This document shows positions 36,589 to 48,811 of a stretch of 64,000 nucleotides of DNA, in pieces. The position numbers were made by a program, and so were the translations under genes. A model generated the notes under the pieces. That model did no database searches and was not told the origin of the DNA. It saw only the letters and a program-made list of their open reading frames with translations. Position 1 is the first letter of the stretch, and every line of letters starts with the position of its first letter. This DNA comes from Branchiostoma floridae (taxonomy: Eukaryota > Chordata > Leptocardii > Amphioxiformes > Branchiostomatidae), in the NCBI RefSeq assembly GCF_000003815.2, contig NC_049991.1, forward strand, positions 4,957,150 to 5,021,149. The letters run 5' to 3'.

Positions 36589-39500
36589 ATGGTGCTCCAG
36601 ACGATATACGTCATCACGGTGACGGTTACGGCTTTGACCTTGGGGATCATCTGTCTTCTCGTCGCACCTCGGCTTCTGAGACGATTTGTCCCGAAGTATG
36701 CCGAACTGCCGATCGGAACGCGATTGGAGTTTGACACAAGGTGTCGTATTAAGTTAGCCTGGGTACCATCCGGATAGTAGTTCGCTCCTATGTTCACTTC
36801 TGCTATCCGTCTGGAGACGTGCACATTCAAACCGTTTGGTGCTAACGTCAGTTAATGAGCGAATCAAGGAATGGGTTCTAGAGCGCTCGTTCGATGACAA
36901 CAGCCCTCTCGCAAGCAGACGGAGAGCTTGTCCGGTGTTGGAACGCCTGTTCGGACGATCGCTTGAACCCATTCCATAATTTGCTCATATGTGGGGACCA
37001 ATCAGCGCCTGCGTCCAAAATTTGGACGATTCCAGACGTTAAGATGGTCCGCGTTCCCAGACGGAAACACAGAGAAGCGATTGTATCTAGTGTATAATGA
37101 ATGTCAGAGCTAGAAGCGACTGTATATAGTATGTATTGAACGCCGGAGCGAACTACTTTCCGGATGGTACCCAGGCTAGTATTAAGTACTACTCATAGGG
37201 TTAAGTCACTTTGAAGACCCCCAGCAAAGTAGGTGTTGGCTCCCCTAGCAACACATAGCAACGACCTTTGACCCCAAGTTTGCCAAATTCCCCCATTGTT
37301 CGATAATAGCCCCCTCCCCACCTAGTGTGAAAACATTCCGGGAGGGGTGCCACCTGGCCAGGTGAGAAGTTACCTGGCACCCTGTAGGGTGGGGTTAACG
37401 TTTGACAATACTGTCTGGGAAGGCAAGCAGGGTGTGTATTGGATGTAGTGTTTCCAGTGTGTTAGAAATAGTCTGAATGCCACTGTTGGAATTATGCTGT
37501 CATCATGAGTATGAATAACCTTGCAAATGGATACAGTGCAGATTAAATCATTCGTTTCCCACCAACTATACGCTGGGACCACTTTCGACATGATTTTGAC
37601 TCACTAAAATGATAACCAAATAAATGACCACCCCCCTCCCCCCAAGCCTTACTAGGGCTATTAGCTTTTCCATAGATTGAGTTCAATGTTGTAGGAACAT
37701 GATACATAAAGTTTCAGCTAATATTACAGGTCGGGTCCACCAGATGAAGAAATTGTTTCGAACCGAAATCTTTGGAACCTTTCAAGAAAGTATCACTTCT
37801 GTTGTTATCCACCAGACTTACTAAATGTATTTACAAGATTCTTGGATGCTACTGTTTTATCTACATTTTTTTAAATCTACAATAAGAAAACATGCTAGTC
37901 TTTCAACTTCTGAAGTCAAGATTAATACCAAACAACTTGACCATGTTTCCCCCTAGAAACAAGGATGTTGATTATTCTAACCTCATTGCTTTTAAACAAG
38001 TGATATTACATGAAGTATCATAATGTATTATGTCTATAGCCAGGCATACTATGCTCAAAAAATATTGTTAGGTTAAGAACTGTACATTGCTTAAATGAGA
38101 AAGACATTCAACATTACTTCAATCTGAAGCTATGTAGTTGAATGATTAACAAATCAGACAAATAGATAGTAGTATATGCATCAGTTACTCTCTATTTCAA
38201 TTTTGCTTTTGAATACAATGTGTATTTACAAATATAATTGTTACTCAAATTTGTTCCCTATTTCTTACTGTTCCTTTCTCCCTCTTTGTTATATACCTGT
38301 AATTTGAATTGTCCTTAGAACACCTAGCCCTGTACAATATGAGCAATCATCAACGACTATGCTAATACATGCAGAGCATTTGTAAGGAGTGAAGAATAAT
38401 TGTTTGACAGTCACAGTCATTATTTTGCTACTAAATCAGACAGATTTTGATCACGACCAAATGTGGTTACTACTCAGGGTCAGTTTCTTCTCAGCCATTA
38501 GTGCATTTACTGTTTCTTGGATAGACAGGTGACATTGCTTCAATCCAACTTTCTTGGAATTCTGCTTCTGCTATATAATTGTGTGTTTGATACTTTAATG
38601 CTTGAAAGTTTGTTTATCATTGATCAACAGAACCCAAGCTGTCTGTCTGGCTTGGCAGGTAAAGGTGTGAAAGCTGTGAACTCACACATTGTTCTCCTCA
38701 GGTAGACTAGTACCCTGATGTCAGGCACTAAGTCAACAAATTAATTGGCCATATTGTTCCTCTATCCAAACAAAGAGATCACATTTCATGCTTGGAATGG
38801 CCAAAAGTTGCAATTTTGTCATCTTATCTTTTCCTTAAAGGCGCAACCATATGTAATATTCTTATTTGTTGCAAAAGACATGCAGGGTAAGTAGACAAGT
38901 TGTACTTTAATGTTCAGGGGGTCCCGTGGTTGTGCATATTTCCACTTCCCTGTCATGCTGCCATGAATATTTCACATAAGCCATTTTTGAAAATATTTTG
39001 AGCATATTAAAGAATATCTGTATTATAATCATACTAGTAGGGCTGGGACCACCTGAACATTATAGAGTGCTCTTTGCTGAAAACATACATACCACATTTG
39101 TGTCAAAAATATGATCTGGGGTGTTGCGCCAAGGGCTTACAGGTGATAAAATTAAGCTGTGCTTATTATATTCATATTTTAATATCAGTGAGTTTTTTGT
39201 GAAATCCATATGGTCTGAACATATGCCATGAGTCTGTAGTTCCACTTCCTGTTGAAAATTTTGAAAAATACCAACCCAGTAACTTTCTACAGCTCATCAA
39301 AGTTGGTGGGTCAGTTAATTAGGCAGAAGGGTGAAAAGTGTCTTAACTCACTGAGTAAGTACTATGTATTTATTCATTTATTCGTTTGGCTGAAATAACA
39401 GCGTGTATACAGTGTTTGACATTGAATGAGAGCGGTGTCTTTATTATTTACATTTTTGAAATTTTGTGCAGCTTCTACCGGATTCCAAACACTAATAAAC

Positions 39501-42077
39501 GCTATATCGTGATAAAGCTAACAATTATCCGGCTTATTTACGGTGCATGAATTTGTCTTATGTCAGTCATGAAAGCGTTAATTTATCGATTATGAGACAA
39601 GGTAGAAATTCAAATTTGGCCGCACACGGAGTTCACTGAAAGCTTTTGAAATAGTAATGCTTGTCACAGACAAACATCTCGAATAAGATGGCTTGAGTCA
39701 TTCCAATCATGGAAAAATCATCCGAAGAGACAAAAAATTACTATAGAATATTTCATTTCCTTATCTTTCTACTAAAGGCTTCATAATCATAGCCTAATTT
39801 TTCTTAATCCGCCTATTACTTTGTGGACCTCGTGTTGCTTTTTTTCCTAGTTTACAGCCATTGATTTACAATCATTTTATGACACACTTTCAGACATTCC
39901 ACCTTTTTTCATCTTACGCTATTGCAGAGTGATGTCTGTCTGCCATTCCACTGTTGTTGGTCTCCTGTCTATTTGTACCGCCCTTGTGGACGACTCTATC
40001 CAACCACACGTTATACGGTAAGTACTAAACCACTTATGCCCACATCACAGCTCCAACTGCGCATGTGCCAGTGATGCATTGTGGACTAGGTCAAAGGCAA
40101 GGGCAAACCATTTGCCACTTTCAAGACGTTTTGTACACGACGGAAGTTTCCAACATTAGTGAATGTCATTGAAGACAAGCATGAGTCGCCTTCAAGACAG
40201 AACGTTGCAAACGTATACAAGAATTGCAGCTAGACTAGCGGAACTTGTTTAATACTTAAGTAGCTAAGATATCTTGGAGATTTTCAGGGATGGTAGTGTC
40301 ATAACCGTCAATTCATGTTTTTAAACTTTTAGATATGATTCATTTCTGGTGAAACTCACATGCGCCATTGTTCTGGGATACATGTGTATTGGTAAGTAAA
40401 TTCATGAAGGGACGCCATTTTGGTGGGTTGGGAAAGCTATAGTTCGTAGTGCATGATGGGAATACGTTGCGTTCATTTTGAAGACAACCTGCCATTAATA
40501 AGAATAAAAGATATGGTATGATGTGCAAACATTTGCTCATTTTTTTTCGAAGTACATTTGATACATTGTATTGCTACTTGATATCTCGAAATATCCGTGG
40601 TGGTTTTGTCTTCACGGCTTCTCACCAAGTCCTGACACCTCACGGTATAGGTAGTTTTTTGTGCTACTGTATTGTTTTAAAGGGGGAAAAGGGTCTCTTT
40701 CTATTCCCACCTCGAAATCAAATCCAAGTGAAAATTTAAAAAAAAACAAACAAATTAGTCATTCAAATACATCATTTTCACACAGACACCCTGCTACTTT
40801 GCGTCTTTTGGAGGTACAAGGGAAGTTTGTTGTTTTTATTTCATCACATCGTGACCACCTGGGTTCTTCTGACTTTTCTGGTACGTTCTCTGTGTTATAT
40901 TTACACCGATTTGATACTGCAAAGTATCCATAAGATACACGAAAAGCAGTAATACCAATAGAATTAAGATCAACTACAAGATGTAAGTTAGATTAGGTGA
41001 TAAAACGGTGTCTGTACGCAAACTTTAAGCTGTTCGTGCGCCCGGACCGGATTATTTGGAGGATGGGAAGCTGAAACAGGGCATGTTTTGCAAAGATGGA
41101 TAAACATTTTTTGTTAATGGGATGAATTCAGTACTGAAAATATTAATATACGAGATAACAGAAAAAAATGTCAAATCAACGACTCAAACAGTTCTTTAAA
41201 AGCTTGACTCACTGTTGTAGAACTTCGATTCTAAAAGTCAATTTTTGTGGCACTTTTCTACGTAATGAGTCACTTCCACGCCAACAGGTCTACAACAATC
41301 TACCGTACTTTGCAAACTCCCTGCTCATTATGGAGGTGGCGAATCCTTTTATGCACTTGAGGTAAGGCTATGTAGGATTTGTAAGGAACAATACATTGTA
41401 ATAAACGCCTTGTTAGTATCAAATTTGCGGCAGTATATTCAACTCTTTAACCAAACACGCCCAAGCTACCTAATCAAATCCATTTGAACAATCTTTAGCG
41501 TATATCCTTCGCATGTATTCTATAGCAGACGTGTAGAGATATTTGAGCTACCATGTTTCTCAAATCAAGTGTGAACAAAACTTAAACAAATTTCTTCTCT
41601 TCCTAACGAATTTCTGGTTGGAAATTTCGAGAAAAGAGTACGCCAAAACCGGCAGCCATGTGAGTGGTAAAATGAGATAATGCCAAGGCAATACTAAAAA
41701 AAACGTTTAGCCACACCTTGTGGTGTTGATTGACAGCTGTACGGGACGACAATTGAGGTAACTACCACATTAATTTCAGGTGGATGATGGGGAGACTTAG
41801 AACCTCTAAGACGTCTTTAAAATACGCCATAAACCAATCGACAGTGACCGTTGTGTTTCTTCTGTTCCGGCTTGTCAACGCTGTACTGTACTGGAAGGGC
41901 ACGTACATTGCTTTGCAAAATGATGAGTATTATGGGATAGAACTAACCACCATATTTGGTCATCTGCTTGGTGGAATAATCTTTCACCTAATGAACATTT
42001 ATTGGTTTTGGAAGATCTGGATAGGAACAGTCAAGATGGTAAAAATATTAATGGGTGTCGACAAAAAGTCGATATAA
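36589..42077 (+). CDS. TLCD4: TLC-domain membrane protein (TLCD4-like), 6 exons, 255 aa
   Basis: A TRAM-LAG1-CLN8 family multi-pass membrane protein; the exact biochemical role of this subgroup is not settled. Exons: 36589-36740, 39928-40017, 40333-40391, 40786-40880, 41288-41361, 41780-42077. They sum to 768 nt with consistent phases, giving 255 aa against about 263 in human TLCD4. An N-terminal membrane anchor (YVITVTVTALTLGIICLLV) is followed by RVMSVCHSTVVGLLSI, the conserved histidine pair in FLFHHIVTTWVLL, NSLLIMEVANPFMHLRW, and a last segment FHLMNIYWFWKIWIG ending in a short basic tail. The positions of the CHS, HH and E-NPF-H-LRW motifs match TLCD4; another TLCD paralogue cannot be fully excluded. 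Intron 1 (3.2 kb) holds a MITE directly after the donor. Confidence 0.85.
36755..37178. mobile_element. MITE with 33-bp TIRs and 9-bp target duplication
   Basis: 424 bp. The ends TAGCCTGGGTACCATCCGG and its inverse match over about 33 bp with one difference. Both flanks carry GTATTAAGT (36746-36754 and 37179-37187), an exact 9-bp duplication, which suggests a Mutator-like (MULE) origin. It contains no transposase. It begins 14 bp after the 5' splice site of TLCD4 exon 1. Confidence 0.88.
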
Positions 42078-42918
42078 CAATAATTTATTCTTAATATGAT
42101 AGATAAGATTAGTTGCGGGCTACTTATCATGTTTTAACATACAATACATATAGATAATGGGTAATTATAAGATAAGGACTGCTACCTATATTTATGAAGG
42201 GAAGCAAAGGGAATATTCATTTTAGTACTATTTTATTGCCTATATTGATGAAATGTTCCAGTTTTGAAATTGTGAAAACACTTTTAAGATAATATAGTTT
42301 GCATAACAGTATTCTGAAAATTTTACATCTTAATAATGAGTAAGGATATTCGTTTGGGCGATGTATTATCATGTAGATAAAATTGAGCAAAATACGCTGT
42401 AAACGGGTTTCAATTACAAGAAAGTCTATTTTTTGTAACAATATTGCTAGAATTTCATATTTAAGTAAGGATACTGTAGAATCAAAGCGCTAGCAATGCC
42501 ACGTATTTAATAGGAAGAAATTATGGAAGGACTTTTGAATTGTGTTTTACTTTCATTTCTTTTGTTTTAGGCTGATTCTTTTTAATTTTCCACATCCGAC
42601 TGGGAAAAAATGCACAATGCAAATAAAACAAGACAACAGAAATGTTTTAATTCTCGAATGGCTTTAATGGACAGATTTGCAATGCTAAGTTAATTTTTCT
42701 ATCACGTTCTTGGCTTTGATTAGGTAAAGCGGTTCAACGGGGTATTTTACACTGTATCATTTCCAGATCCTTCCGCTTGTACGTCCTTATTAAACAATAG
42801 AACCAGTAGGTATATCAGACAGGAGGCAGTTTTGTAGGCCACACAGACAGACACCATGTTGATGCTCAGGTCTCTGTTCCCGTACAAGAGGCACGAGCCG
42901 GCATTCTGACACGACGTG
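42078..42918. other. Intergenic / 3' region; no gene recognised
   Basis: A/T-rich 3' flank of the TLC gene. At 42747-42918 a minus-strand frame (ending in TAA 42747-42749) could be the final part of the ZSWIM3-like gene, but the connection lies in the gap and the sequence has no domain. Confidence 0.4.
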
Positions 42919-43018
42919 NNNNNNNNNNNNNNNNNNNNNNNNNNNNNNNNNNNNNNNNNNNNNNNNNNNNNNNNNNNNNNNNNNNNNNNNNNNNNNNNNN
43001 NNNNNNNNNNNNNNNNNN
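42919..43018. other. Assembly gap (100 N)
   Basis: Placeholder gap inside or just after the large exon of the ZSWIM3-like gene. Confidence 1.
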
Positions 43019-46000
43019 GCATTTCTTTGCAGACCTGCATTGTTTCTGTGTATTTCGATGCTGCTGATTTTGCTCGTTTGGAAGGAATCGTCTCGCATGT
43101 TATGATATTCTGAGACTGAGTTTCAAGCTCAGCATTTTCTGCATGGGCCTTGGTGTCCTTTTTCCATCGTTCAGCCACAAGAGACATGTCAAACAGCTCA
43201 AATGCTGCTTCAATTCGGGCTGCAAACAGATGCCGACACGGCATTCCCATCTTCTGCAAAAAGTGACAGGAGCATTGTGTACATGTGTTGTTAACCTTGT
43301 ACGAGCGTTCATGAATACCAACAGAGAAGCTGCCATCTTCCTCTCTCTTGACTTTGTACTTTCCTAGCCTCGCCAAGGAAAGTTGCTGGCAAATAACTTT
43401 ACCTGCATATGTGGTGTATTCCATCATGTATGCATTCTCAATGGGGCATGTTCTCCCAGTTGGTACTTTCATCTGCTCATTGAATCCCCGTACGCTTGAC
43501 TGAGAAGCCTTAGTGGAAGAGAAGAGAACAAGATTTCTAACAAGCTTAGATAGGGTTACTTTGCCTCTTAGCAACTTCTTCAGTTTGTCGTGGCTGCTTT
43601 CCACACGGTTGTTGGTGCGGTTCCCATAGTTTGTGTACCTGTCTGTGAAACATTTGACCCATTGCGTCCTGATGTTGTGCCACTGGCGGGTATAGTACCC
43701 AGCAAAGCCTTCAGCTCCTTCTAGGCTCACCAGTTCACCAAATGCTTCATCATAGGATTCCTCTGTCAGAGAATAGGCCAGCTTCTTAATCAACTTGGTC
43801 ACCTCCTCATGTACCTCTCGGTCCTTGACATGCTGCCTTGCTGCCTCTTTTAGCGCTTTCATGGTATGGAATAGGCATATGATAACATCTGCATGTGGTA
43901 GTACCTCAGACACTGCTGCAATTTCTGAAGGGTCCTTGTCTATAATGACAGTTCGTACAGCAGCTGATTGAGGGTTGTGTTGTAAGAAAAGCTGTAGTGC
44001 TGTTACAATGGATGATTTGGTTTCGTCTGTCAGAATAACATAACCAACCGGCTGCCCAACGCCATCTCCATCCATAACAGTGATAGTAAATAGAGGCATG
44101 TTGAGGTTGTTTGTCTTGTATGTGCTGTCCATGAATATTACTTCGGGGAATTTCTGGAAAGAACTGGCCATTGCTGATGTTTGGATGTATAGAGCATCCA
44201 GAGTCTTATCGGGTTTCTGCACCACAGCCACCTTGGCACCTTTGTCGCTATTGAGAAAGTCCTGCAGAGCTCGGAGGACTGCTTCCCCTTCTGTCTCCTT
44301 TGGATCGAGACTTGTTCTCAGGTTGTGGAGATCCTTAAGGGTGGTTAGTTTCCCACTAGAACTGTGTATGTGATCTTTCAGACGTTTCACATCCACCTTT
44401 AACCTGGTGAGCTTACGGGCTTCTTCAAGAAGGTCTCCATCTAATCTTCGCTGTGAAGGGTAAAACTTCCTGACATCTTCATTGACCTCATGGTTATGGT
44501 TGTTGTTGAAGGTTTTGATGACAAGTTTTCCTTTCTTGCGGTCTGAGGACACGTAGATCTCTGCCGGACATCCCATTCTGAAGCTTCTGTAACATAAAAA
44601 AATGGACAGAGTCAATGAATGAACGAAGGGAGGGCAAGTCTACTAATACAGTAACAGATGTAAGATTATCTACTTTTATTGTCTATCCAGTTCAATCCAG
44701 GAATACATGTACAACATTTAATTGCTTTCAAAAATTTCAAAAAACCTAATTTTTATTTGTCAAATGCTACTTGGTATAACTGCTTGTGGTTGGTCAAAAT
44801 AAAGGTAACAATTTTGCATGTGTATCAAATGTTACAAAACTCCACATGGGTGCCCTGCATAAAAATGTGCACAAGCATCAGTGTATTAAAGCCTGCAGGA
44901 CTCATACAGCTCAAGTTTCTTGTCATATTATTTCATTGTAACAAAAGATGAGATATTTTGAGCTAAGCAAACAAATGTCGGCGTACGAAACACACCATAT
45001 AAGTGTACGAAATATACTGTAGTTGTTGAGCAAGACCTTTGACTGTTCCACCCACAAGAACTGTATATAAGTTGCGTAATGGGGCACATTCATACACGAA
45101 ATAGAAAACTTTCACAATCCAAACCATACAGTCTCAGAGTCGACACTTTCCGTGACCACGCAGCACAGGTTTTATCTGGCTGCCCCTCAAGTAAGGCTTT
45201 TTACCTCTCCTTCAACAAGTTATCCGTACTATTTTAGGTAACTCTTGGTTCCTTAGCATGCATGGGGTTCTTGTCAAACTGCAGATCCAGAGGCTGAACA
45301 TTAGCCAGGGTGATCCTGCCAATAATGAGTTTACAGGGCAGGTAAACATAGCACACAGTTCTGATTTCGATGTCGAAGCCAAAGTAACGTCTATTAAACG
45401 ATACAGGTTCTCTAAGGTAGAGGTAAACGCCCCCCTCCCCATTAGGTTACGTTAATCATGTGGCTGATAATAGGACCGTTGTGTTGAAAACATGTTAACA
45501 GAAATTCAAGTTAATAAATACCCCGCTACAAAGCTGATTTTTAGGCTTGTAATTTTTTGATGTCAGAAAATGTCCAGTTTAATACAGTACCCTTGGCTAA
45601 TATGGATTTAAGTCTCGGAGGCGGCCTAGGCCAGTCCAGACTGGCCTAGCCCGCCATTTTGTTTCCCCAAGGAGGCTCGTTTCACGGCTCGAGTATAACA
45701 TCGCACTTTTGATAATGTCTGTTGCTAATGATGTAACGTTACATGGCATCGAGAAATTCCTGAGCTATGATTGAAGCTATGTTCAATGAATGTGTACTTA
45801 CGACTGATTCCCACGAATCCCCGTGCTCCTTGATCGTGGTTTGCCATGATGAATACATCCAAACTTTGCTGCCCTGTAGACATGCTCCTCCGGAAACTTG
45901 TCAACGCTGTCCGGCAGCTTCCTATTCTCATTCAACACCGTCTTGGAAGTCACTATACTCAGCTCAACATGGTTGGCTTCCTGAAACGCTGCAAGCGCCG

Positions 46001-46049
46001 CCAAAAACTCGGCCCAATCAGAAAATTCGGCGCCCGCATCCAGCGCCAT
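43019..46049 (-). CDS. ZSWIM3-like protein: MULE-type transposase core plus SWIM zinc finger, 3' end in gap
   Basis: Two coding exons on the minus strand: 46049-45802 (ATG to a gtaagt donor) and 44586 to the gap at 43018. Phase 2 joins phase 1 exactly, giving about 605 residues before the gap. Exon 1 encodes an N-terminal domain like that of ZSWIM1/3 (FSDWAEFLAALAAFQEANHV, then YRAAKFGCIHHGK). Exon 2 continues it with RMGCPAEIYVSSDRKKGKLV and the NNNHNHEV motif of FAR1/MULE N-termini, then a MULE transposase-like core (VIFMDSTYKTNN..., VIIDKDPSEIAAV..., VIICLFHTMKALKEA) and a SWIM finger (CSC-9-CRH). The intron and single long core fit a domesticated, host-type ZSWIM gene. A relatively young MULE copy is the alternative. 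Its function is unknown beyond likely nucleic-acid binding. Confidence 0.8.
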
Positions 46050-46618
46050 GATGGCTCGGGTAAAGACGAGAGCCTGACGAGCGAGCGAGAGACGAATAAT
46101 GGCGGGAAAATCATGTTACCAGCTCTGATTGGTCATGTGAAAATCATGTGACGAGTCTCGCATCTCGGTGTGTCAATAGCCTGTTTAGGCTATAGACACA
46201 CTGAGTGTGTCAATAGCCACAGCGATTATATAATAACAGGTTGTACCCCTATCAGCTTTCTTCAGTACTGTAGGTGAGTGTACGTGGAAAGAAAATTATG
46301 AAACGGAGAGCTCTCTTAATTTTCTTATCTTGTTCATGGTAAGATTTAGATGTAGATTTCCATATCGAAATGGCCTCACTATTAATCCAGCAGCAGCAAA
46401 ACATGTCAGCAAGTACCAAAGTTCATTATGCCCTGCTGACTGCTAAAAACAGCAAACAAACTGCCGAAACATTGGCAGTTAAAAGTGTGCTTGAGTGAAA
46501 GGAACTTCACTGAAGCTATTCATAAGTCATACTCATAGCAAGAAGGTTATATCCTCCTAGTCACAAAATTAGGGAGTATTGAAAAAACTGGGCTGTCTTC
46601 AAGGTCAGGCTGCCAGGC
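46050..46618. promoter_or_regulatory. Head-to-head intergenic region between the ZSWIM3-like gene and DEPTOR
   Basis: The two start codons point away from each other and are about 570 bp apart, which suggests a shared (bidirectional) promoter region. At 46169-46200 there is a hairpin TGTGTCAATAGCC / GGCTATAGACACA whose motif recurs at 46206 (tgtgtcaatagcc). No TATA box is obvious. Regulatory use is inferred from geometry only. Confidence 0.4.
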
Positions 46619-48086
46619 ATGGCAACCCTTTCAGAACCTGAAAGGTACACTTTTTTTTTTATGAGGAATCATTGTCAAGAACCTTACTTTATTTTCAAAC
46701 CTCACCAGGGAGACCATGCACCAAGGAAAACCAGTCTTGATCAAGAACCGCAACTACCACCTGAGGACCTACAACAACTGCTTTGTGGGGTCAGAGGTGG
46801 TGGGCTGGCTAATGCAGCAGGGGGAGGTGCCTGATCGGAACACAGCAGTGCAGTGTATGCGCAAACTTCAGAGCTTTAACATCATTCACCATGGTAGGCT
46901 TGACATTGAGGATATTTTTACTTGCAGGCACCCTTGTTTACTTGTGGTGTTGAGTAGCATATTTATAAATGGCTAGGCTGGTGGACACAAGATTGAGAGG
47001 TCATAGGTTTGATTTATGGCATTCCTGGCTACACGTTGTGCCCTTGGTAAAGGCACTTGACATGACTTTCCTTATTCTACTCACTTGTAAAAATTGGTAC
47101 CTGACTTCAGTTTGAGAGGCAGAGGAAGGAGAGTAATGGGGCCTGCTTTTCAAAACTGTACCCTAGACAGGGCAACCTACTGGCCCTACAGGCTCTAAAA
47201 TGCTGTGGGACAACCTTTACCTTTTATACCAATGCTATAACAACAAGTGCTGTTTTTTTTTATCTGTCAATATGGTCACCATTGTGTTGCTCTTTTGTTG
47301 TTATTTTTTCATCACTGTTGATATCTTCAATATTTTCACTTTTTTTTTTAATGATCAAATTTTGCGGTTTTAATTTGGCCCATTTAACCAAGTTGTCCTA
47401 TCACCCACCCCATCACATACAGTATGTGATGACCACTTGTTCAAGGATGCCATGTTGTTTTATCGCTTCCGGAAGGATGATGGGACCTTCCCAATGGACA
47501 AGGACTCATCAATCTTGTTCCGAGGAAAGATGATGTATCACAGGTAAAATTTTGAAATTACATCTGAGTGATGAATCATTTTCCAACTAGTTCTCCTCAT
47601 TTCTGTTGCAATAGAAAACTGTGCTTGTACAATATGTATCTGTATGATTAAAACACAATATCAGTGTTCTGATGCATTTTCAGTGTCACATTGTTAAACC
47701 CCATTTTTTGGACCACTTCTAAAACAACGCTAAAAAAAAATAAGGACCCCTACCTACTGATACTGTTTTTTAAGGCTGTAATGAGAAATACAACATTTAT
47801 TTCCTGAGGCATGAGGGTTCTATTTGTGTACATGGATATAATCATGATGCTAAGTACACAGTAAATGCAGTTCTCTTTGTACATGTTGTACATTGTGATT
47901 GTCTCAGTTTGAAGTCCTCGAGCGAGTTTGTACTTGGGACAAAGACTCACAACAACCTGCAGTACGCAGACGCATTCCTAGGGGTGGACATGCTGAACTG
48001 GCTGGTGAAGGAGAAGGAGGTGCAGAGTAGACCACAGGCTGTGGCCATGTGTAGGGAACTGTTGGAGAGGAACATTATCAGGCATG
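46619..48086 (+). CDS. DEPTOR: DEPTOR (DEP-domain mTOR-interacting protein), 5' exons only
   Basis: DEPTOR binds and restrains mTOR complexes (family knowledge). Exons: 46709-46893, 47423-47543, 47908-48086, with phases 1, 1, 2 in agreement. A possible short first coding exon at 46619-46644 (MATLSEPER, donor aaag/gtacac) joins in phase across a 64-bp intron; it is plausible but short. DEP1 spans KNRNYHLRTYNNCFVGSEVV to FNIIHHG and continues as VCDDHLFKDAMLFYRFRKDD, the hallmark spacing of DEPTOR. DEP2 spans YADAFLGVDMLNWLVKEKEV to ERNIIRHG. The rest of DEP2, the linker and the C-terminal PDZ domain are not found in the remaining 16 kb. A complete LTR retrotransposon starts 34 bp after the last donor. 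Confidence 0.88.
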
Positions 48087-48120
48087 GTAGGTGACCTCTG
48101 GCAATTTCACTTGTCACAGA

Positions 48121-48646
48121 TGTAATAGAGTGCAGTGTGTGCATGTACACTCATGTCTAGAAGATACCAAACTTGTAAGTCACTCTCACTTAGTTCTGAG
48201 ATGGCACAAGGAACACTGTGAGCAATGACCCCAGGAGAGGCTTAATCACCGTTCCTCCGGTGGGGAGCAGGGCTCTTTGGTCAGTGAGCACGGACTCTGT
48301 GGTCACTGTACAAGGACATAACCATATTTGGGACACAGTCCTGTGGCTTCCCATCAACTGCCCAGGATATAAGTCATCATGATTAAGACACAGAAAAATG
48401 TAACTTTCACTAATAGATAAGGAAACATATAAATAGTAGATCAGCACTTCTGTACGGAGTGAGAGTTCAGATTGGAGAGAGTTAAGATCAGAGAGAGAGA
48501 GAGTGAACAAAGAAGTACCGACGTAGCACCGACTCCTCGTGTTTTCTTGGGTTTTGGGTGTACGAACTAACATCGGCAGCTAATCGCACGAACTCTATGT
48601 AAGGGGCGCCATCGAAACCAGCTACCACATTACCACTACCCTTACA
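48121..48646 (+). repeat. 5' LTR
   Basis: 526 bp, TGTAATAGAGTG...CCCTTACA. It contains a TATA box and a G/A-rich stretch after it. The minus-strand 127-codon open frame inside it occurs identically in the 3' LTR and is a by-product. Confidence 0.96.
48428..48435 (+). promoter_or_regulatory. TATA box of the LTR promoter
   Basis: TATAAATA in the U3 part of the 5' LTR; the same octamer is at 55510-55517 in the 3' LTR. Transcription would be expected to start roughly 30 bp downstream, near 48460. Confidence 0.6.
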
Positions 48647-48648
48647 TT

Positions 48649-48668
48649 TGGTGGATCAGCGGTGGGAT
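48649..48668 (+). promoter_or_regulatory. Primer binding site
   Basis: Begins TGG two bases after the LTR, as expected for a tRNA 3'-CCA complement. The stretch CAGCGGTGGGATT (48656-48668) equals, from memory, the complement of the acceptor/T-arm of an animal tRNA-Leu. TGGTGG would match its 3' end, leaving two extra bases (AT) between. tRNA-Leu as primer is a suggestion. Confidence 0.55.
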
Positions 48669-48744
48669 TAGTTGCAAGTGCACCGCCCGGAGGACCTGAG
48701 GAGTCGAGAGCACCATCATCGCTACAGAGGACTGAAGACAGGAG

Positions 48745-48750
48745 GTAAGT
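48745..48750 (+). promoter_or_regulatory. Candidate splice donor in the retrotransposon leader
   Basis: acaggag/gtaagt is a perfect GTAAGT donor between primer site and gag start. Retroelements with a third gene use such a leader donor to make a subgenomic mRNA. A candidate acceptor lies at 54596. Confidence 0.4.
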
Positions 48751-48811
48751 GCCTTGTTTGTGGGTTTGAGGAGGAAACACGCACGCTTTTGCCTGACCGC
48801 TCTTAGATTTC

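Noticed and set aside
42747-42918. C-terminal extension of the ZSWIM3-like protein across the gap
   Set aside because: The frame is open only because N is not a stop; no domain supports the continuation and the gap size is unknown, so it was left out of the gene model.
48190-48573. 127-codon minus-strand frame, identical to 55272-55655
   Set aside because: It lies entirely within the LTRs and is antisense to the LTR promoter; a chance frame duplicated with the LTR.
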